A stretch of 64,000 bases of DNA from DASRWI01 sp035654655 (GTDB lineage Bacteria > Bacteroidota > Ignavibacteria > Ignavibacteriales > Ignavibacteriaceae): positions 62,001 through 126,000 of the forward strand of contig DASRWI010000021.1 in NCBI GenBank assembly GCA_035654655.1, given 5' to 3'. The stretch's first letter is position 1. Every line of letters begins with the position of its first letter. The position numbers and the translations under genes are program-made. This document shows, one piece after another, positions 44,598 through 54,700 of this stretch. Below the pieces are notes generated by a model, which saw only the letters and a program-made list of their open reading frames with translations, was not told the DNA's origin and did no database searches.

Positions 44598-45311
44598 TTG
44601 TCATACTTTAAAATTTTATTAATAGGAATATATACAGTATTCAGCTCAGTATTAGCATTTTTATCTGCTATATTCGATAGGTCATATACTTCATACTTCT
44701 GGGTATCCAAAATATTTTCCAAAGGTATTTTTTTCATAGGAGGAATAAAAGTTAATGTTACTGGTCTTGAAAATTTTGACCATAAAAAAACTTATATTTT
44801 TGTATCTAATCATACCAGTCAATTTGATATTATGACTGTACAAGCAGCCATTCCTGTTAAGCTAAGTATGTTTTTCAAGAAGGAATTAGCAAAAATTCCT
44901 ATCTTTGGATGGCAGTTATCTTTAGGTCCATACATAAGAATCGATAGGCAGAGAGCAGGCAAAGCAGCAGGTAGTATTGAGAAGGCGAAATATTTAATTG
45001 GAAAAGGTATTTCAGTTTTACTATTTGCAGAAGGCACAAGAAGTCTGACTGGAGAAATTCAGCCTTTTAAAAGAGGTGCTTTTAATCTTGCTGCTCAAAT
45101 AGGAGTTCCAATTGTGCCTATTACATTATCAGGGACTTCAAAAATTTTACCTAAAGGTTCTATTAATATCCAAAATGGAACTATAGGAATACATTTTGAT
45201 AAACCTATTTCTACCGAAAACATCAAATCAAGACAAGATGAAATTAATATCATGAACGAAGTAAGAAATATAATTGTCAACAATTATGAAAAAGCAAGAT
45301 ATGATAACTAA
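44598..45311 (+). CDS. plsC: 1-acyl-sn-glycerol-3-phosphate acyltransferase
   Basis: A 237-residue membrane enzyme adding the second acyl chain of phosphatidic acid. The catalytic motif NHTSQFD contains His72 and Asp77, and the glycerol-phosphate site is LLFAEGTRS, with VPIVPITLSG later. N-terminal hydrophobic segment at residues 3-20. The start is TTG at 44598. The 3' end overlaps gatC. Confidence 0.9.
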   Translation: MSYFKILLIGIYTVFSSVLAFLSAIFDRSYTSYFWVSKIFSKGIFFIGGIKVNVTGLENFDHKKTYIFVSNHTSQFDIMTVQAAIPVKLSMFFKKELAKIPIFGWQLSLGPYIRIDRQRAGKAAGSIEKAKYLIGKGISVLLFAEGTRSLTGEIQPFKRGAFNLAAQIGVPIVPITLSGTSKILPKGSINIQNGTIGIHFDKPISTENIKSRQDEINIMNEVRNIIVNNYEKARYDN

Positions 45312-45585
45312 AAAAGATGTTGAACATATTGCAGAGCTTTCAAAATTAAATTTGACAGAAGAAGAAAAAGAAGAATTTACGATCCAGCTAAATGAGATTA
45401 TTTCCTATATGGATAAACTTAATGAACTTGATACCACAGATGTTGAACCACTTACTCATATGGGTACTGTTATAAATGTATTTAGAGAAGATGCATTAAG
45501 GGATAGCATAACTAAAAAAGAAGCATTAAAGTATGCACCTAATAAAAACGAAGATTTTTTCATCGTTCCTAAAGTAATAAATTAA
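45301..45585 (+). CDS. gatC: Asp-tRNA(Asn)/Glu-tRNA(Gln) amidotransferase subunit C
   Basis: A 94-residue stabilising subunit of GatCAB. Recognised from VEHIAELSKLNLTEEE, the helix YMDKLNELDTTDVEPL and the PNKNEDFFIVPKVI end. The ATG at 45301 gives the normal length and overlaps the plsC stop by 11 bp. An open frame upstream to 45274 lies wholly inside plsC and is not used. gatA and gatB are not in the window. Confidence 0.92.
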   Translation: MITKKDVEHIAELSKLNLTEEEKEEFTIQLNEIISYMDKLNELDTTDVEPLTHMGTVINVFREDALRDSITKKEALKYAPNKNEDFFIVPKVIN

Positions 45586-45587
45586 AA

Positions 45588-46349
45588 ATGATTGTAGGAA
45601 TTATACCGGCAAGATTAGCCTCAACGCGATTATTTGCAAAGCCTTTAGCAGATATTGGCGGCAAGCCAATGATACAGCATACTTATGAGAATTGTTTAAA
45701 ATCAAAATTTCTTGATAGGGTAGTAGCAGCGGTTGATGATGAAAAAGTGGCCCAGGCTGTTAGACATTTTGGTGGTGAAGCTATTATGACCCCAAAAGAT
45801 TGTAATACCGGTTCGGATAGAATAGCATTTATTGCAAAGGGTTTAGCTTCAAATGCCATCATAGTTAATATTCAAGGTGATGAACCTTTTATCAAAGGAA
45901 AAATGATTGACCAGGCAATAGAACCTTTATTGTTTGATAAAACAGTTGAAGTTTCAACATTAGCAAAAAGAATTGACAATGTTGAAGATTTAAAATCATC
46001 ATCCATTCCCAAGGTTGTTTTTGATTATTCAAATAATGCATTATACTTTTCCCGTTCACCTATTCCATTTGTAAGAGATATAAAAAATAATTATGATAAA
46101 ATTGTTTCTACAGAAATTTATAAGCATATAGGTCTTTATGTTTATAGAAGAGAAACTCTATTGAAATTTGCTGATATGAAGCCAACTTATCTTGAGCAGA
46201 CAGAAAAACTTGAGCAACTAAGATTATTAGAAAATGGAATTAAGATAAAGATTGTTATAACAGAATACGAAAATTTAGCAATTGATACTCCTGAAGACCT
46301 TGAGCTTGCACGTACATATTACAGCAAATACTTAAAAGCAAAGAAATGA
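45588..46349 (+). CDS. kdsB: 3-deoxy-manno-octulosonate cytidylyltransferase
   Basis: A 253-residue enzyme activating KDO as CMP-KDO for LPS core synthesis. MIVGIIPARLASTRLFAKPLADIGGK is the nucleotide-binding start; NIQGDEPFI, YFSRSPIPF and the Mg-binding IDTPEDLELA follow. This shows the organism makes LPS. It starts 2 bp after gatC and overlaps the next gene by 4 bp. Confidence 0.95.
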   Translation: MIVGIIPARLASTRLFAKPLADIGGKPMIQHTYENCLKSKFLDRVVAAVDDEKVAQAVRHFGGEAIMTPKDCNTGSDRIAFIAKGLASNAIIVNIQGDEPFIKGKMIDQAIEPLLFDKTVEVSTLAKRIDNVEDLKSSSIPKVVFDYSNNALYFSRSPIPFVRDIKNNYDKIVSTEIYKHIGLYVYRRETLLKFADMKPTYLEQTEKLEQLRLLENGIKIKIVITEYENLAIDTPEDLELARTYYSKYLKAKK

Positions 46350-47305
46350 AAATTCCGAATAAAATTGATTTAGCAAATATTCCAACTCCATTAAATACAA
46401 TTACTTTTAATAAAACAAAATTTTTTATTAAGAGAGATGATCTTACTGGAGTGGAACTATCAGGTAATAAAGTAAGAAAGCTGGAATACTTAATCTATCA
46501 GGCAAAGAAAGAAAAAGCTGATTATGTATTTACTCGTGGCGGTTTGCAGTCTAATCATTGTAGAGCAACTGTTTTAGCAGCTTCAAAAGCAGGAATAAAA
46601 TCAAAATTGTTTTTATGGGGTAAACCTTACGAAGCTGTTGATGGAAATTATTTTATTGATAAATTTTTAGATTCTGAAGTTAAATACTTAAGTAAAAAAG
46701 AATATGAACACGCCTCTTTAATAATGGATCTTGAAAGAAGAGCATTTGAAAAAAATGGGAAAAAGGTTTTTATAATTCCTGAAGGAGGTTCATCCCCATT
46801 GGGTATTTGGGGTTATGTAGAATGTATTGAAGAAATGTCACTTCAAGTTGATTTGAGTTTAATACAAAGTATCTACGTTGCTGCAGGTTCTGGTGGGACA
46901 GCTGCAGGTTTGTTAATTGGATTAGCTCTCAACAATGTAAAAACCAAAGTAAATGCTGTCAATGTTTTATACTCTAAAGATTATATAAGAAATAGGATTT
47001 TAACTTTAATATCTGAATTTAAAACTCATTTCGATTTAAAATTTGATTTAGATGAAAATAATTTAAACATAGTTGATGGTTATTCTGAAGAAGGTTATAA
47101 AGATATCACCGAAGATAAAGTAAAAGTTATAAAAGATTTTGCAAAACAAACTGGAATAATTTTAGACCCTGCTTATACTGGAAAAGCATTCAATGCATTT
47201 AATGATTTAGTACTTAAAAAAAATAAAGGAATGAAAAATATTTTTCTTCATACAGGAGGATTATTTGGAGTATTTTCTCATAAGAAAAAATATTTATCAG
47301 TATGA
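46346..47305 (+). CDS. PLP-dependent D-cysteine desulfhydrase / ACC deaminase family enzyme
   Basis: A 319-residue fold-type II PLP enzyme. The cofactor lysine is Lys42 in LSGNKVRKLEYL, the substrate site RGGLQSNHCRA, and the phosphate cup AAGSGGTAAGL. It likely eliminates from D-cysteine or another D-amino acid; members cannot be separated from ACC deaminases with certainty by sequence. It overlaps both neighbours by 4 bp, tying it to the redox genes downstream. Confidence 0.85.
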   Translation: MKIPNKIDLANIPTPLNTITFNKTKFFIKRDDLTGVELSGNKVRKLEYLIYQAKKEKADYVFTRGGLQSNHCRATVLAASKAGIKSKLFLWGKPYEAVDGNYFIDKFLDSEVKYLSKKEYEHASLIMDLERRAFEKNGKKVFIIPEGGSSPLGIWGYVECIEEMSLQVDLSLIQSIYVAAGSGGTAAGLLIGLALNNVKTKVNAVNVLYSKDYIRNRILTLISEFKTHFDLKFDLDENNLNIVDGYSEEGYKDITEDKVKVIKDFAKQTGIILDPAYTGKAFNAFNDLVLKKNKGMKNIFLHTGGLFGVFSHKKKYLSV

Positions 47306-48213
47306 GCAATACAATTCATAAAATCTACATAGGTTCATTTTTCTTTATAGGTATACTTGTTACAATTTTAGTTGGAGCAAAAGGTTTTAATTATTATATA
47401 AGTCCGGAGGAAGAAAGAGTTTATTCACAGGAATCATCCAATGAAGGAGTTCCTGTTTTTAATGAGGAACATAATTTATTAAAACCCAGCGGCCCCTATG
47501 GTCATGGTTATGGTATCATTGGTTCCACAATGATGATAGTTGGCGTGGGAATTTATATGGTTAGAAAAAGGGTGAGGAAGTTATTTAATTGGGGAATTTT
47601 AAAGTATTGGCTTGAATTTCATATTTTCTTGTGTACTCTTGGTCCTATTTTGGTTTTTTATCATACTGCAATGAAGTTTGGTGGATTGGTTGCTGTTTCT
47701 TTCTGGAGTATGGTGGCTGTAGTGCTTTCGGGTATAATAGGAAGGTTTATCTATATACAGATTCCAAGAACAATACAAGGGAAAGAACTTGACAAAAAAG
47801 AAATTGATGAGATTTCAGATAACATAAATTTTGAACTTCGTAACAAATACCACTTGGATGAAGGGATTTTAATAAAATTAGATGAATTTAGTGACAGAGA
47901 AAGATATAAACATATACATCTTTCCACAATTTTTTTATTTTTATTTAAAGATTTTTTTAAAGTCAGAAAATCATTAAAGAATTTTAAAAAAGATTTATTA
48001 TTAAAAACAAATTCTAAAATAGAAAAAAAGGAAGCGTATAAAGCTGCAAAACAAAAATTATTATTTTCACGCAGAATAGGAATATTAAGATTAATGCAAA
48101 AGATGTTCAAGTATTGGCATATAGTCCATCTACCTTTTGCAATTGCTATGTTCGTGATTATGATTATCCATATTGTGGTTGCTTTAACCTTCGGATATAA
48201 ATGGATTTTTTAA
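47302..48213 (+). CDS. Predicted di-heme b-type cytochrome (membrane quinone-redox protein)
   Basis: A 303-residue membrane protein with helices near residues 8-26, 70-87, 103-123, 127-153 and 273-297. Two helices each carry paired histidines 14 residues apart: His107/His121 and His276/His290. This H-x13-H pattern on two helices is the ligand arrangement of cytochrome b in bc1 complexes, so two stacked b-hemes linking both membrane faces are likely. A charged cytoplasmic stretch (155-270) separates them. I found no direct named family. By context it probably takes electrons from quinol, or passes them to quinone, for the multiheme proteins downstream. Confidence 0.7.
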   Translation: MSNTIHKIYIGSFFFIGILVTILVGAKGFNYYISPEEERVYSQESSNEGVPVFNEEHNLLKPSGPYGHGYGIIGSTMMIVGVGIYMVRKRVRKLFNWGILKYWLEFHIFLCTLGPILVFYHTAMKFGGLVAVSFWSMVAVVLSGIIGRFIYIQIPRTIQGKELDKKEIDEISDNINFELRNKYHLDEGILIKLDEFSDRERYKHIHLSTIFLFLFKDFFKVRKSLKNFKKDLLLKTNSKIEKKEAYKAAKQKLLFSRRIGILRLMQKMFKYWHIVHLPFAIAMFVIMIIHIVVALTFGYKWIF

Positions 48214-48222
48214 GGAGCAAAA

Positions 48223-48834
48223 ATGAAAATAAAAGTAGTATATATATACATTGTCTTAATTGTTGCAGCTGCTGCTGCTTTGTATTTCTTTAATGCAAGA
48301 GAAGATAAAAAAGAAATACCATCCAGCAGTGAAATTCAAAATCAAAAATTGCCAAATGATGATGTGCATAGTAAATTAAAAAGTAATGCACCTCCAAGCA
48401 GAGAAAATCTATCCCCGGAGTATATGGCAATGATGAATGAAATAAAAGTAAAGTATGAAAAAAATCCCAATGATACTGCTATTACAATGCAGTATGCTGA
48501 TTTTTTAACTGCATCCCATAAACCTGATGATGCTTTACCATTGTATCAAAAAATTCTTGATAAAAATCCACGAAGATTAGATGTGCTTTTTGCTATGACA
48601 TTCATATATTTTAATAAGAAAGAACATCAGAAAGCTACTGAAATCACTAACAGAATTTTAGGTTACGATAAAAATAATGTTCAGGCAAAATATAATCTTG
48701 GAGCCATTGCTGCTAATAAAGGTGACTTCAAGGAAGCTAAAACTGCCTGGGAAAATCTGATAAGAGAATATCCTAATTCTGAAATTTCTAAAAAAGCTAA
48801 AGAACAATTAGCAAGATTACCAAATAATATTTAA
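48223..48834 (+). CDS. Membrane-anchored TPR protein
   Basis: A 203-residue protein with one N-terminal membrane helix (YIYIVLIVAAAAALYFF), a Pro/Ser-rich linker and three TPRs (residues 90-195; YADFLTASHKPDDALPLYQK, AKYNLGAIAANKGDFKEA). The layout resembles CcmH/NrfG-type TPR proteins that help in cytochrome c maturation, which would suit a locus with more than 60 heme sites; this is inference. AAGGAGC precedes the ATG, 9 bp after the cytochrome b-like gene. Confidence 0.78.
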   Translation: MKIKVVYIYIVLIVAAAAALYFFNAREDKKEIPSSSEIQNQKLPNDDVHSKLKSNAPPSRENLSPEYMAMMNEIKVKYEKNPNDTAITMQYADFLTASHKPDDALPLYQKILDKNPRRLDVLFAMTFIYFNKKEHQKATEITNRILGYDKNNVQAKYNLGAIAANKGDFKEAKTAWENLIREYPNSEISKKAKEQLARLPNNI

Positions 48835-48838
48835 TAAT

Positions 48839-50167
48839 TTGGAAGTATATTTTGAAAGAGCTGCTGCTGCATTTTTAGTTTTATTATTATTTGGAATTAT
48901 ATTTTTAATTTATAATAGAAAAAATAAAACTAAATCTTCAAGCACAAAATCAAAAATTGAGAAGGCGATAAACTCTGGATTACATGAACCAGTTTCATTG
49001 CATCCTGTTGTTGATTATGATACTTGTATTGGGAGTGGTGCGTGTGTAAGAGCCTGCCCTGAAAAAGATATTCTAGGTTTATTAAATGGTAAAGCCCACA
49101 TTATAAATGCATCAAGGTGTGTCGGGCATGGTGCTTGTTTCCACGCATGTCCAGTTCAAGCAATATCATTATGCATAGGTACAGAAAAAAGAGGAGTTGA
49201 ATTACCACATGTTAGCGAGCATTTTGAAACCAACATCCCAGGTATTTATATTGCGGGGGAACTCGGAGGGATGGGTTTAATTAAGAACGCAGTAGAGCAA
49301 GGTAAACAGGCAATTGAAAATATTATTAAAAATAAAAAGAATAACTCAATAGCAAAGAATGATGTTATTATTGTTGGAGCGGGTCCTGCCGGAATAGCAG
49401 CTACTTTAACTGCTGTAAAAAATAATTTAAAATATATTACAATTGAACAGGATAGTCTTGGGGGAACAGTTTTTAATTTTCCACGAGCTAAATTGGTTAT
49501 GACTTCTCCTATGGATTTACCTTTATATGGTAAAGTAAAACTATCCGAAACAAGTAAACCGGAATTGCTAAAATTATGGCACGAGGTGATTGAAAAAAAT
49601 AATGTTATTATTAATGAACAGGAAAAAGTTGAAGAGATTGAAAAAAATGATGGTTACTTTACGGTAATTACAAATAAAGGAAGTTATTCAACTAATTTTG
49701 TTTTATTGTCAATTGGAAGAAGAGGTTCACCAAGAAAGCTGGGAGTTAAAGGGGAGGATAATGAAAAAGTTTATTATAGATTACTTGAACCTGAATTAAT
49801 TCATAATCAAAAAATACTTGTTGTGGGTGGAGGAGATTCAGCAATTGAATCTGCGTTGCTGCTTGCTGATGAAGGAAACGAAGTTACTCTATCTTATAGA
49901 GGGGAATCTTTTTCGAGAATTAAACCAAAGAATCTTGAAAAAATTAATGAAGCTGAAAGGGACAAAAAGATTAAGGTGATTTTAAATTCTAATGTTTTGG
50001 AAATATTAGATGATAAAGTAATACTGGATATAAACTGCATTACTCATGAACTTAAAAATGACCTCGTATATATTTTTGCCGGGGGAGAGTTACCGACTAA
50101 ATTTCTGGAGAAGATAGGAATCAAAATAACTAAGAAGTATGGGGAAGCTATTTTAAAGGCAAAGTAG
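48839..50167 (+). CDS. Membrane-anchored ferredoxin-flavoprotein oxidoreductase
   Basis: A 442-residue protein: membrane anchor (residues 8-25), two ferredoxin-like motifs, then a YpdA/thioredoxin-reductase-like flavoprotein (FAD motif VGAGPAGIA at 179-187, NAD(P) motif VVGGGDSAIESA near 326). The Fe-S motifs read C63-IGS-GA-C69-VRA-C73-P and C94-VGH-GA-C100-FHA-C104-P: the second cysteine of each is Ser66 or His97, which may give 3Fe-4S or Ser/His-ligated clusters. No CxxC disulfide is present. Likely moves electrons between NAD(P)H and the membrane b-cytochrome. TTG start, 4 bp after the TPR gene. Confidence 0.82.
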   Translation: MEVYFERAAAAFLVLLLFGIIFLIYNRKNKTKSSSTKSKIEKAINSGLHEPVSLHPVVDYDTCIGSGACVRACPEKDILGLLNGKAHIINASRCVGHGACFHACPVQAISLCIGTEKRGVELPHVSEHFETNIPGIYIAGELGGMGLIKNAVEQGKQAIENIIKNKKNNSIAKNDVIIVGAGPAGIAATLTAVKNNLKYITIEQDSLGGTVFNFPRAKLVMTSPMDLPLYGKVKLSETSKPELLKLWHEVIEKNNVIINEQEKVEEIEKNDGYFTVITNKGSYSTNFVLLSIGRRGSPRKLGVKGEDNEKVYYRLLEPELIHNQKILVVGGGDSAIESALLLADEGNEVTLSYRGESFSRIKPKNLEKINEAERDKKIKVILNSNVLEILDDKVILDINCITHELKNDLVYIFAGGELPTKFLEKIGIKITKKYGEAILKAK

Positions 50168-50229
50168 GAATCGTCAATTTTAGCTTAAGTTCAATTTTCT
50201 TATATTTAATTAATTAATTAAGAGAATGA

Positions 50230-51792
50230 ATGAAGAAATTTTTATTGTTGATTTTGCTTTTCCCTTTCATTGGATTCGCACAAATTTCTCCGGGAGATTT
50301 ATCCTCTGCACACTCAAAACTTGAGGGTATTAGTAATTGTACTAAGTGCCACGAATTGGGTGAACAAATAAATAATAAAAAATGCTTGTCCTGCCATCAA
50401 TTAATTTCTAAATCCATAAAAGAGAATTTTGGTTATCATTCTTCTTCAGACGTGAGATCAAAAAATTGTTCATTGTGCCATAATGAACATCACGGTAAAG
50501 GATTTAAAATTATCAATTTCAACAATTCAAAGTTTAATCATAGTAAAACAAAATTCTTATTAACCGGCAAACATTTAAAATTAGAATGCAAAGATTGTCA
50601 TCAAAATAAATTTATTAAAGATTCTAATCTAAAAAAGAAAAAAAATACATTTCTTGGGTTGGGTACTTCTTGTCTAAACTGCCACGAAGATTTCCATCAA
50701 AATACTTTATCCTCTAATTGCGAGAATTGTCATTCAACAGAAAGTTTTAACTCCGTAAAATTTGACCATAATAAATCTTCATTTAGACTAACAGGTGCGC
50801 ATCAAAAAGTTGAATGCATAAAATGTCATTTTAAGGAAAAACGGAATGGAAAAAATTTCCAAAGGTTTAAAGGCATTGCTTTTTCATCTTGTATCAATTG
50901 CCATAAAGATGTTCATAATAATAAATTTGGTTCCAGCTGTCAAAATTGCCATCAAACAAATTCATTTAAAAATATAAATACAGGCAGCTTTGATCATAAC
51001 AAAACTAATTTCAAATTAATTGGAAAACATTCAACAGTTAGTTGTAAAGACTGTCATAAAAATGACCTGAATTCAAAACCGGCACATAGTAAATGCTCTA
51101 ATTGCCACGAAGATTATCATAAAGGTGAATTAATTGCTTCTAATAAAATGATTAGAGAATGCAATGAGTGTCACTCAGAATTTGGGTTTAATCAGACCAG
51201 CTATAATATTGAAAATCATAATTTAACTGACTTTAAGCTTGAAGGTAGTCACCTTGCAATTCCTTGTAATTCCTGCCATAAAAAAAATGATAAGTGGACT
51301 TTTAAGTTTTCAGAAAAAAATTGTATAAATTGCCATATTAACATTCATGGGAATGAATTATCAGAAAAGTATTCTCAATGCTCAAGTTGTCATAATGTCG
51401 AAAAATGGAAAATCATAAACTTTGACCATTCTAAAACAAAATTTTCATTGCTTGGGAAACATCAAAATAGTTATTGCAATAAATGCCACACTCAAACAGT
51501 AAATGGAAAAACAAAATTTATATTTTCATCTTTAAATTCTAATTGCGAAACTTGTCATGAAGATATTCATTTGGGACAATTTAGAAAAGATGAAAGTGTA
51601 TTATGCGAAAGATGTCATTCCTTTAATGATTGGAAGCCAATAAATTTTAATCACGATGAAACCAAATTTCCGCTAAAAGGTGCTCACTCAAAGATTGAAT
51701 GTAAAGTTTGTCATAAACTTGAAAACAAAGACAGTAAAACTTTTATAAAATATAAAATAGAAAAAATTAAATGCGCAGATTGTCATTCATAA
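50230..51792 (+). CDS. Exported 20-heme c-type cytochrome
   Basis: A 520-residue protein with a signal peptide (FLLLILLFPFIGFAQ). By hand count it has 20 CxxCH heme motifs, one per 26 residues, the last (CADCHS) ending the protein. Six copies of a unit T.F.L.G.H....C..CH (for example SSFRLTGAHQKVECIKCH) are shared with the next protein. Many extra histidines (DH, GKH, EDFH) can serve as sixth ligands. Rich in Lys, so basic. It probably carries electrons through the periplasm to the outer membrane. The final codons overlap the start of the next gene by 22 bp. Confidence 0.92.
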   Translation: MKKFLLLILLFPFIGFAQISPGDLSSAHSKLEGISNCTKCHELGEQINNKKCLSCHQLISKSIKENFGYHSSSDVRSKNCSLCHNEHHGKGFKIINFNNSKFNHSKTKFLLTGKHLKLECKDCHQNKFIKDSNLKKKKNTFLGLGTSCLNCHEDFHQNTLSSNCENCHSTESFNSVKFDHNKSSFRLTGAHQKVECIKCHFKEKRNGKNFQRFKGIAFSSCINCHKDVHNNKFGSSCQNCHQTNSFKNINTGSFDHNKTNFKLIGKHSTVSCKDCHKNDLNSKPAHSKCSNCHEDYHKGELIASNKMIRECNECHSEFGFNQTSYNIENHNLTDFKLEGSHLAIPCNSCHKKNDKWTFKFSEKNCINCHINIHGNELSEKYSQCSSCHNVEKWKIINFDHSKTKFSLLGKHQNSYCNKCHTQTVNGKTKFIFSSLNSNCETCHEDIHLGQFRKDESVLCERCHSFNDWKPINFNHDETKFPLKGAHSKIECKVCHKLENKDSKTFIKYKIEKIKCADCHS

Positions 51793-54700
51793 TTTTAATT
51801 GTTTTTTTTGCGGTTAATTTAAAAGCACAATCACCTCATGGTGAAAATTTTGACAAAGATTGCTCTTTATGTCATCAGACAGATAGTTGGAAGGTCATTC
51901 CTGAAAAAATTGAGTTTGAACATAACAAAGAAACTTCCTTTCAATTAATTGGGCAGCATCAATCAGTTCAATGCAGGTCTTGTCATACATCTTTAGTTTT
52001 TAAACAATCTTCAAGTGAATGTTTATCCTGTCATAAAGATATTCACCAAAATACTGTCGGAAGAGATTGCTCAAGATGTCATTCTCCTAAATCCTGGAGT
52101 GTAAACGAGATAAATTTAATTCATCAGCAAACGCGATTTCCTTTAGTTGGAAATCATTTAAATGCAGATTGCTCAAGCTGTCATTCCAATTACGCTAAAC
52201 TTTTCTTTGAGCCTTTAGATGTTAATTGTTTTTCCTGTCATAAAAAGGATTTTCTTGCAGCGCAACATCCTAATCATCAGGCAGCAGGGTTTTCAACAAA
52301 TTGCGTTGATTGTCATAATATAAACTCAGCTACCTGGAGTGCATCAAATATTAATCATGATTTTTTCCCTTTAGTTGGCGGGCATAATCTTCCATCTTGT
52401 TTTTCCTGCCATCAGCAAAATACTTTTCAAGGTTTATCGAAAGAATGTTACAGCTGCCATAAAAGCGATTATGAAGCTACAAAAGATCCTAATCATTTAG
52501 CAGCAGGATTTTCAACTGATTGCTCTCAATGTCATAATATTAATAATTGGGATGATGCAGATTTTGATCATAACCAAACTGAATTTCCCTTAACAGGTGC
52601 GCACCAGACTGTAGATTGTAAAGGATGCCACATTACAACTTATGCAAATACTTCTAAATTATGTATTAGCTGCCATCAACTAAATTTTAATGGGACAATA
52701 AATCCTAATCATAGTCAAATCGGTTTATCCAGTATTTGCGAAAATTGCCACACTACATCAAATTGGTCACCTTCTACTTTTAATCATAGTAATACTAATT
52801 ATCCTTTAACAGGAAAGCATACTCAAACTGAATGCGCATCCTGCCACAAAGGAGCAACAACAGGAACCTTATCCGATTGTTATTCTTGCCATAAGACTAA
52901 CTATGATAATTCGATAAATCCAAATCATAAAGCAATAGGAATTAATACTGATTGCCAAACTTGTCATACAACTTCAGGATATATTCCTTCGACATTTAGC
53001 CATAACAATACAACATTTCCTTTAACAGGAAAACATATTGAAGCGAATTGTCAATCGTGCCATAATGGAATTACTACGGGTACAAATAAAGATTGCTATA
53101 GTTGCCATCAAAACAATTATAATTCGGCACTAAACCACGTTGCACAGAACTTTCCTAAGAATTGCGAGATGTGCCATAATACTACAACCTGGGATGAAAC
53201 TAATTTTAATCATTCTAATACTAATTTTCCTTTAACCGGAGCCCATATAAATACAAATTGCTCCAGCTGTCATATAACAGGATATACAGGAACATCAAGT
53301 GCATGCGTAAGTTGTCATCAGGTTCAATATAATTTAACGGCAAATCCAAATCATAGTACTCTTGGATTATCAACTCAATGCCAGGATTGTCATACGACTA
53401 ATCCAACCTGGAAACCGGCGTTATTTCCTGTTCATAATAATTATTATATTCTAGAAGGTGCACATCTTCAATTGAACTGTAGTACCTGTCATAATGGTAG
53501 TTATAATAATACACCTAATACTTGTTTAGGATGTCATCAGCAGGATTATAATAACACAACCAATCCAAATCATATAGCAGCAGGTTTCCCAACTGATTGT
53601 AAAACTTGTCATTCACAAAGTGCCTGGACTCCAGCCTCATTCGACCATGATGCAAGGTTCTTTCCTATTTATAGCGGAAAGCATCAAGGTCAATGGCAGA
53701 ATTGTTCTGATTGTCATACAACCGTTAATAATTTTTCAGTTTTCTCTTGCGTAGATTGTCACGAGCATAATAAGCTCGATACTGATGGTCATCATAGTGG
53801 AGTCAATGGTTATGTTTATGCCAGTCAAAACTGCTATGCTTGTCATCCCGATGGAAGTACTCTTGGTGCTTTTAACCATAGCTTAACAACTTTTCCTTTG
53901 ACAGGCGCTCACATAAATATAAATTGTACTAATTGTCATCAATCAGGTTACGTAGGAACATCCAAAGAATGTAAGTCTTGTCATTTGACTAACTATAATA
54001 ATGCGCAGAACCCAAATCATTTAGCTGCAGGTATCCCTAAAACTTGTGAAGATTGTCATACATCTTCGGGGTTTGTTCCTTCAACATTTAATCATACAAC
54101 AACTGGATTTGAATTAACCGGGAAGCATAATGAAATACAGTGTTCAAGCTGTCATTCAGGTACTGTCTTAGGGTTGAATAATTTATGCATTAATTGTCAT
54201 CAAAATAATTTTAATAATGCACCTAATCACGTTTCACAACAATATCCAACAACTTGCGAAAGATGTCATTCAACGTCTGCATGGACACCTGCTTCATTTA
54301 ATCATTCAAGTACGAATTTTCCTTTAACCGGTGCTCATATAAATATTAATTGTTCAAGTTGTCATATAACTGGATATATAAATACACCATCTTCTTGTGT
54401 AAGTTGTCATCAAGAAGATTATAATGCAAGTACCAATCCAAACCATTCTCAACTTGCATTACCTAATCAATGTTTAGATTGTCATACTACTAATCCAAAT
54501 TGGACGCCGGCAACTTTCTCAATTCATAATAATTATTATCCATTGCAGGGAGCTCATATAAATGTTAACTGCAGTAATTGTCATAATGGAAATTACACCT
54601 CTACACCCAACACTTGCATAGGTTGTCATTTACAGGATTATAATGGAACAACAAATCCAAATCATTTAAGTGCAGGTTTCCCAACAACTTGTTTGGAATG

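Noticed and set aside
45274..45300. Upstream start for gatC
   Set aside because: It lies entirely within plsC and gives a protein longer than GatC. The ATG at 45301 aligns with the family start.
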